From assembly GCA_051453625.1 (NCBI GenBank), contig JBOZIK010000001.1:224434251-224498250 (forward strand): 64,000 nucleotides of DNA, read 5' to 3'. This DNA comes from Welwitschia mirabilis (taxonomy: Eukaryota; Gnetophyta; Gnetopsida; Welwitschiales). Under the pieces are notes generated by a model. That model was not told where the DNA came from and searched no databases. It was given only the letters and a program-made list of their open reading frames with translations. The stretch's first letter is position 1; every line of letters begins with the position of its first letter. Positions 58,201-64,000 of the stretch are shown here, in pieces. Both the position numbers and the translations under genes were made by a program.

Positions 58201-58844
58201 TCAAAGAACGTAAACCATACTTAAATTAAAATAAAGATTTGAAGACTCTAAATATTTAGAGGCTCTAAAATTCCAAGCCTTATCCAAGCTCTAAGTTTTG
58301 GTAGTGAAAGATTTACAAAATATAAAATGAGAGGAGGAGAGGATTTTATTTATAATTGAGGACATGGAATGTGAAACAACACAACGATACTAAAAGATAT
58401 CATCATAAAGGAGGGTGGTCAAGATGGTAAAATTTGGTAAAGATTCTGTAACCCTCATTATTCAATTCCTTACCAAGTCACTGTGTGCATTAATATTATA
58501 ACAATAAATAGCAATGTTCATCATGCAATTATTATAATAACAAGCAATTTCCAAAAATCACATTTAAACTATTTTTTAGTTTAAATAGGTATAACTATAA
58601 TAGTTAAAAAAATTTAACCACAAAAATCAAATCAATCATAAGAATTTTCGATAAAGACAATATTATGAGTACTACAAATGTGAGAAATTATCACATAAAG
58701 TTTTCACAACAAAAATTGCACCACTAGAAATCTTAAAACAAATACATGTAATAATTTGACTAGCTTCAGGCTCTATAATAATAAAAATTATTTTAACTAA
58801 AATTTTAGGCTAAGTCTCTAAACCTTGAAAGTCTAGATGTGACA
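55203..58844 (-). repeat. 5' LTR of element A, inflated by two contig overlaps
   Basis: 55236-55633 repeats from 55734, and 56138-57339 (1202 bases) repeats from 57440. Collapsing both gives about 1842 bases against 1834 for the left LTR. It ends GATGTGACA followed by CATAA. The 82-codon - strand frame at 57956-58204 is a shadow of the minisatellite. Confidence 0.85.
56736..56895. repeat. 30-31-bp minisatellite in right LTR of A
   Basis: Five to six units of the CATAAACCATACAAGAAAGA type. The overlap copy at 58040-58225 is the same array seen from the next contig. Confidence 0.85.
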
Positions 58845-58849
58845 CATAA
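58845..58849. repeat. Target site duplication CATAA, right copy (element A)
   Basis: Exact match to 42228-42232. The C-right LTR resumes beyond it. Confidence 0.85.
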
Positions 58850-60201
58850 TTTATAATGTTTAAATGATGTACCTTAATTATTAAGGTATAGTTAGCAGTT
58901 TGAAATAAATAAAGTATAGTATTCTATTATGGTATAATTAGCTCTAATTGTCATTTGCTCTTGGAGATTATAAAAGTATTTTAATTCTTATAAGATTACT
59001 GAATAAATGTTTTAATTATTGAGTCGAGTAGAAAACATTTTTTAAGATAATTGAAATAGAATAGATATCTCCTCTTAGAAATCAAGAATATTTACTCTTA
59101 AGAAAATCTATCAATGAACCCTTCTCAAGTAAAATATAGTACAACTTGGATTTATAGATAGGTAATAGATTATTTACTACTAATTCTAAATGTAATGTAA
59201 GTATAATAATATATAAGTTATGTCTAATAATAAAATGTAAGAAATACTAAGATAGTGTACAAACTATTATAAGCTAAAATTTCAATCATCTAGTTCCTAC
59301 CAAAGTATTAAAGGAACATATCTAAGGAAGAAATTTGAAATAACACTCAAAATAAACTATTATAAAATTATTAATTTTAATGGAATAAATGATCTAATAA
59401 TGAAAATATTCTAATAATAGATTAAAATTCATTCATTAAGAATGAAAAAACTATAATGAATATTAAATTGGTATTATAAATTAAGCACTAGGCCTAGCAA
59501 GATAGTTTCCTCATGAGTTAAGCATTTCCTTATATGCAAGAAGGAAGAAGAGAGCCCTAGAATCTCACAAAGAGATAATACTTCATCATAGCCATAAAAA
59601 TTTAAATCTAGAATAAGTAATTCCAATGAATATATGAATAGTCAAGCTCTAATTATGGTATATTTCAAGTTAGATGACAAATGACCTTTAATGATGAAGG
59701 ATGAAATTTGAAATGCCTTAACACTTAATGTAAGATCTATTTATGTAGTCCTTCTTAAGGATATAAATGTTTGTTAGTATGTTATTCTCATTAGTATATA
59801 AGTAATGACAATTCTCCTTGGATGGTAAGAAATGGATATGTATTTCTTAATCTTTATAGACTATTTTAGCACTAGGATATAAAGATAATATATGTAATTA
59901 TTCTTTCCTTAGCCCTTAATTATTCATAGGAATCCTTTATCTTAATAATACTTATGGTACTAGTGTATTTTATGTAGTACTAGTCCCTTTTATTAGATTA
60001 TCTTATCAAATTTTAGATATCTTAGGACGATTTGTAATTAAAATACTAAGGGCCAATCATTCTAAACAATAAGTTTGAAAATTAAAAGATAAATAATTAT
60101 TAATAGAAATTTAACTACAAATATGGTATACATAGACTTAAAAATATATTAATTTACTAAATTTCAAGGGCAAATTATGTATAACTTCAATTGTAAACAC
60201 A
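58850..60201 (-). repeat. C-right 3' LTR, proximal segment
   Basis: 1352 bases, reverse complement of the C-left LTR (5929-6314 plus 16260-17340). Read on the - strand it starts TGTGTTTACAATTG after the PPT. With 42170-42232 the whole LTR is about 1415 bases. No coding. Confidence 0.8.
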
Positions 60202-60689
60202 TCCCCTAACTAGCCATTTGCTAGTCTGTTAGTAAATTTTAAATAATTGATTTTATGAAGGCTATTTACCAATTCAAAAGTTTTTGAAGTACCATGTTTA
60301 TATTTAAATTATGTAAATAAGTGACTTGAAAAACTTTATCAACAATCATATATATTTTATATAGTACAAAATTTAGTTTAAGTCATAAAATTGAAAAATT
60401 GAAGAAAAATTTTCATCTTAAATATTTCATTACATTCATAACTTTTTTATTTTTAAAATTTTATAAGTAAATAAAATGTGTGATCTTATACATGAGTAAA
60501 TTTATTTTCAATAAGATTCCACAGAACTCATGCTGATTTTTATCCACTTAATCAATCTAGATATTTTTCTCAATATTGAAATTAAATTAGAAAATAGCAC
60601 ACAAAGAAGTGATGCAAAAGAAGTGATGTAAAAACATTTTTATTTGTTTTTTGACTTTACAAAATATTATGATTTAATTATTAGAGATA

Positions 60690-62560
60690 AATTATGGAGA
60701 CCATTATTGGTCTTAGTATTAGCTCTAATCTATTAACTAACATATGCAGGCTATACATAAAAATAAAGGTTAAATTAAGAAGTATGAATTGTTAAGAATC
60801 TTGACAGATTTTATAATAGCATAGAAGTGAAGAAAGATTATCCTTTATCACTAACATTGCTTAAAATGTTTATGGATGAATTAGAAATATGGATGCAAGA
60901 GGTACTAGAAGGGTATGTAATGAAGGTAGGCTAAAAATGCTATGTATCTTAATTTTAGTAGATGATGTAGCATTCATTACAAATTCTAATGAAGGATGTC
61001 AAACTAAATTAAAAGTATTAGAAAGGTTTCTTTATCACTTAGGGGTAAAGGTAAATGTTGATAAAAGAAAATTCCTTATATGTAAAATACATGAAACAAG
61101 ATATAGTTTCTAGCTAAATAATAAATAGGTTAATATTATTAAATTATTCAAATACCTCAAATTGGAATGTTCTCAAAACTATAAAAGAAATTAATGTGTT
61201 TGTTACAAAGAATTTCAAATGGGTGTAAGTCCTGTTATGCTATAAAGGGCAAATGTAAGAAATAGATTATTTGGGCATGAAGGGAATGAAATAAATTATT
61301 GCATACAATTTTGCAATCATTCATTTTATATGGATGCATAGTATTAAGTCCAAGACTTATTGAAGATTTATGGAACAAAATAGAGGATATTGAAAAAAAA
61401 AATTAGTAGATGAGATTAATATTAAAACTACATTACCAAATGTTGTTGGTAGAGGCTGATATGTTACCTTTAGAATTTAAGGAAATATGTTCATCTCTAA
61501 TTTTTTACNNNNNNNNNNNNNNNNNNNNNNNNNNNNNNNNNNNNNNNNNNNNNNNNNNNNNNNNNNNNNNNNNNNNNNNNNNNNNNNNNNNNNNNNNNNN
61601 NNNNNNNNNNNNNNNNNNNNNNNNNNNNNNNNNNNNNNNNNNNNNNNNNNNNNNNNNNNNNNNNNNNNNNNNNNNNNNNNNNNNNNNNNNNNNNNNNNNN
61701 NNNNNNNNNNNNNNNNNNNNNNNNNNNNNNNNNNNNNNNNNNNNNNNNNNNNNNNNNNNNNNNNNNNNNNNNNNNNNNNNNNNNNNNNNNNNNNNNNNNN
61801 NNNNNNNNNNNNNNNNNNNNNNNNNNNNNNNNNNNNNNNNNNNNNNNNNNNNNNNNNNNNNNNNNNNNNNNNNNNNNNNNNNNNNNNNNNNNNNNNNNNN
61901 NNNNNNNNNNNNNNNNNNNNNNNNNNNNNNNNNNNNNNNNNNNNNNNNNNNNNNNNNNNNNNNNNNNNNNNNNNNNNNNNNNNNNNNNNNNNNNNNNNNN
62001 NNNNNNNNNNNNNNNNNNNNNNNNNNNNNNNNNNNNNNNNNNNNNNNNNNNGTTACCGTTAGAATTTAAGGAAATATGTGCATCTCCAATTTTTTAGTAA
62101 AATATTGATTTGGTAATAAAATTAAGTTTTCAAGTGCCATGTTAGAAATCATTTAAGTAAAGGAATGGTATGCTAAAGGAAATTGTGGCTATAAGAATGG
62201 GGCATTCAATATCATTATATAATTGAAGAGCATAAAAAAGACAACAAGATGATGAAAACAAAAGCTATTGACCATAGGTGGAAGATAGTTAAGAAGAAAA
62301 CAAAACTTATTTATCCTATGAAAGCATTTAAGAAAGAAATCTTGAGGAGAAAGTGGAGTATTTATCAAAAAAAAATTCATTACAAACAAGAAATATAATT
62401 AGTAAAGTAAGGATGAGATCTTGTTATCTTAGAGTTAAAACTAGAAGATGGCATAATGTTCAATAAGAGGATCAAGTATATTATCTTTTCCTATTACAAG
62501 TAGAAGAGGATGAGCATCATATTTGATTAGAGTATTGTGGTATTTTTCAAATAAAGATAG
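60690..62560 (+). mobile_element. LINE (non-LTR) retrotransposon fragment, RT C-terminal half
   Basis: The + strand reads VKKDYPLSLTLLKMFMDELE then the clean frame 60889-61113 with LILVDDVAFITNSNEGCQTK, LKVLERFLYHLGVKVNVDKR (family YADDV.L......LQ..L..LE.FC...GLKVN..KTK), then LFKYLKLECSQNYK for SFKYLG, LWNKIEDIEKK, MLLVEADMLPLEFKEIC. After the 543-N gap come MRSCYLRVKTRRWHNVQ and LQVEEDEHHI, the tail typical of plant LINE reverse transcriptases (R...LR...GRW and a VEDEEHF-like Cys/His region). The endonuclease part is absent, as in a 5'-truncated copy. The YADD motif is VDD here. The gap is flanked by a 46-bp repeat (61463-61508 and 62052-62097). Stops and frameshifts are many. Confidence 0.8.
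60889..61113 (+). pseudogene. LINE reverse transcriptase catalytic fragment
   Basis: A 74-codon open stretch holding the catalytic block LILVDDVAFITN and the thumb-side motif LGVKVNVDKRKFL. In intact LINEs the first residues are (F/Y)ADD; here Ala is Val and the aromatic residue is lost. The frame ends at TAG in 61111-61113, after which the family text continues in other frames. It is a broken piece of the fragment described above. The start at 60889 is simply the first ATG and has no meaning as a translation start. Confidence 0.75.
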
Positions 62561-63701
62561 CATATCATGAGTAAAAACCTATATTAGTTATTTATACTAT
62601 TACAAGTAATATTGGAACATTATTTTAAAAATATTTTCAAGATGCATGAGTATTAAACATATTTAATATACTTTGAAAACATTAGTGCTAATGTACTTTG
62701 CATTTCTTGAATGTTCTAATAGACATAAAAGGTCTATCTAAACATAATAAAATTTTAGTTTTGATTTTAATTTCATTAATAAGTAAGAAATTATTATTTT
62801 TAATTAATACATCATCATTATTTTCATTATTACCTTACAGTATCATCACTTTCATAGAAGATTTAATATATTCTTTAAATATTTTCATATCTTTTAGTTT
62901 ATCATCATCATCATATTCATTTTTTAAAGCTCATTTCTTTAGTACTTATAATATAAAATCATTATGTAATCATGAACCTCTTTATGTGGAAAATCCTTGA
63001 ATCCATCGTAGTCATTTGTTATTCCATTTTAAAAACATTAAGAAAAATACTTTATAACATCTTAATTAGTTCAAAATCATTCTATTCCTTACCATAAGAT
63101 AAATGTTAAATAAACTTGTGAGCAAAAATGAGATTAATAAAGTGCACACACATTGATATGATATTTTTGTAAAATGGATTTTTATTAGTGGATTTCTTTG
63201 TAATAGTAAAAGCATTAAACTATTTAACTAATTTAATGTTGAAAATGAAATATAGAAGCCAAAAAGATTTATACTCATAAAGTTTTATACATTCATGATG
63301 ATAGATAATGAAAAGGACATAAATGCATTCATCTGTGAAGAAGATATACTAGTGTTATTAGCCTATTAATAAAGGAAAATAATAGTTAAAGGAAGATAAA
63401 GAAATCAATGATGCAAAAAAAATAATGAAAATTTAAAAAATATAATGTTTAAAATTACAAAATTAAGGTTAAACTTCAAATTTAACAAGGAACATTTGGA
63501 AACTATAGAATAAGGAATTTGATACACGTTAATTAAGTAGAAAAATGAAGTATCCCTTTATTGATATAGTAGTGAATTGTAATAATAATATTTCCTTTAT
63601 GCCTTGTTTCAGCCCTAAACTAGTGATCAAAGGTAAAGACGTGGACTATGACCATAGCCCCCCTCTTAGAATCCTTACAAATTAGCCAAGGTTATCATTG
63701 G

Positions 63702-64000
63702 TTATGTCCACCATTTCTATCCACCCTTAGCTAATTCCATGGGCTTAAGACTCAAGATGAAAGGATGCAATGTTAAAAATTAAGGGTTGCACCATTTTGT
63801 TATACATAAATTTTCATTAATTATGTAGTTATCACTCTAAACAACTAATCAATCAATCACAAAGTAATTTTTGAAATAGTACATTCCCTTATGTCCACCA
63901 TGTCTATCCACCCTTAGCTAATGCCATGGGCTTAAGACTCAAGATGAAAGGATGCAATGTTAAAAATTAAGGGTTGCACCATTTTGTTATACATAAATTT
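63702..64000. repeat. Direct repeat with 187-bp period at the window end
   Basis: TTATGTCCACCATTTCTATC (from 63702) recurs as TTATGTCCACCATGTCTATC from 63889. The copies run in parallel for at least 111 bases to the window edge with only about two differences (CTAATTCC against CTAATGCC). There are no N between them, so unlike the other duplications it is not an obvious contig join. It may be a satellite or the start of tandem LTR copies; only one full unit is visible. Confidence 0.85.

Larger units (their letters stand above)
42233..58844 (-). mobile_element. Element A: full-length gypsy-type LTR element carrying non-retroelement-like sequence
   Basis: Two same-orientation LTRs of about 1.83 kb (42233-44066 and 55203-58844), a PPT to the right of the left LTR and a Met-type PBS to the left of the right LTR, and 5-bp TSD CATAA. 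So it is one - strand element of 16.6 kb as assembled. The LTR read on the - strand starts TGTCACATCTAGAC and ends GTGTTACA, like many plant chromovirus LTRs. The internal region (44067-55202) holds a nested + strand copia, exon-like segments at 46133-46471 and 52849-53550, and otherwise AT-rich sequence. I found no gag or pol of its own. That makes it a pol-less derivative, possibly with captured gene fragments. Confidence 0.85.
60202..64000 (-). mobile_element. Element C-right internal region (3' part), with nested LINE
   Basis: The - strand PPT block (ACTAACAGACTAGCAAATGG then CTAGTTAGGGGA) at 60202-60235 and the next about 400 bases match the C-left post-pol end (5530-5928) in reverse complement. 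The element therefore extends rightward out of the window. No integrase is reached. A + strand LINE lies at about 60690-62560. From 62560 to about 63600 I see only AT-rich sequence, and the 100-codon frame at 62698-63000 with its ATC repeats is not supported. Confidence 0.65.

Noticed and set aside
57956-58204. 82-codon - strand ORF with a repeated Tyr/Leu/Ser-rich pattern
   Set aside because: It is the reverse translation of the 30-31-bp minisatellite in LTR A.
42233-58844. Two independent solo LTRs of family A
   Set aside because: Shared CATAA on the outer flanks, PPT beside one LTR and PBS beside the other show that they are the two ends of one insertion.
62698-63000. 100-codon + strand ORF
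   Set aside because: Low-complexity Leu/Ile/Ser text driven by AT-rich and TCATCA repeats, with no domain or context.

Overview
This is 64 kb of very AT-rich plant nuclear DNA (G+C roughly a quarter to 30 percent by eye, CpG scarce). I see no intact host gene. Almost everything recognisable is decayed LTR retrotransposon, plus one LINE. A land plant is certain from the retroelement types: Ty1/copia, Ty3/gypsy of the Athila/Tat and chromovirus kinds, and primer binding sites of the plant initiator-Met and Asp types. The extreme AT content, with stop codons that look like CAA/CAG/CGA/TGG turned into TAA/TAG/TGA, suggests long-methylated and deaminated repeats. An AT-rich gymnosperm such as a member of the Gnetales (Welwitschia-like) would fit, but I cannot prove it.

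The layout is a set of nested insertions, three of them closed by identical 5-bp target site duplications (TSDs). (1) 1-17386, + strand: the 3' part of an Athila-like gypsy element (C-left), with integrase at 640-1690 and a 3' LTR at 5929-6314 + 16260-17386. That LTR is split by a complete non-autonomous element D (6315-16254, TSD ATGAT) carrying a gag-like region and a 131-codon ORF. (2) 17387-22260: no recognised coding; a tRNA-Asp-like half and a short inverted repeat. (3) 22260-24500, - strand: chromovirus-like gypsy gag/RT/RNase H remains. (4) 25440-27770: a 51-bp tandem array, equal to 17 codons. (5) 27775-29330, - strand: copia RT/RNase H. (6) 29480-32125, - strand: Athila-like integrase end, RT and gag, interrupted by element B (32131-40428, - strand, TSD TCACC), which is also non-autonomous and shares an ORF family with D. 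(7) 40434-42169: an LTR-like block. (8) 42170-60201, - strand: a second copy of the C LTR (C-right), split by element A (42233-58844, TSD CATAA) with 1.83-kb LTRs. Inside A sit exon-like sequences I cannot match to a retroelement and a nested copia element (46782 to about 52001, + strand). (9) 60202-64000: internal region of C-right, holding a + strand LINE fragment (about 60690-62560) and a 187-bp direct repeat running off the window end.

An important caution: nearly every run of exactly 100 N is flanked by two copies of the same sequence, the end of the left contig repeating at the start of the right one. Comparing paired LTRs shows that these are unmerged overlapping (probably allelic) contigs and not real duplications. 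Once they are collapsed, the two LTRs of A (1834 versus about 1842 bp), of D (about 1465 versus 1472) and of the C family (about 1374 versus 1415) agree in length. Duplicated ORFs and doubled element lengths across these gaps should therefore be counted once.

Nothing here works together as a pathway. The biological content is the order of insertion (C first, then A or D, then copia into A), the relationship between autonomous Athila-like elements and their pol-less relatives B and D, and the possible gene fragments carried inside A.
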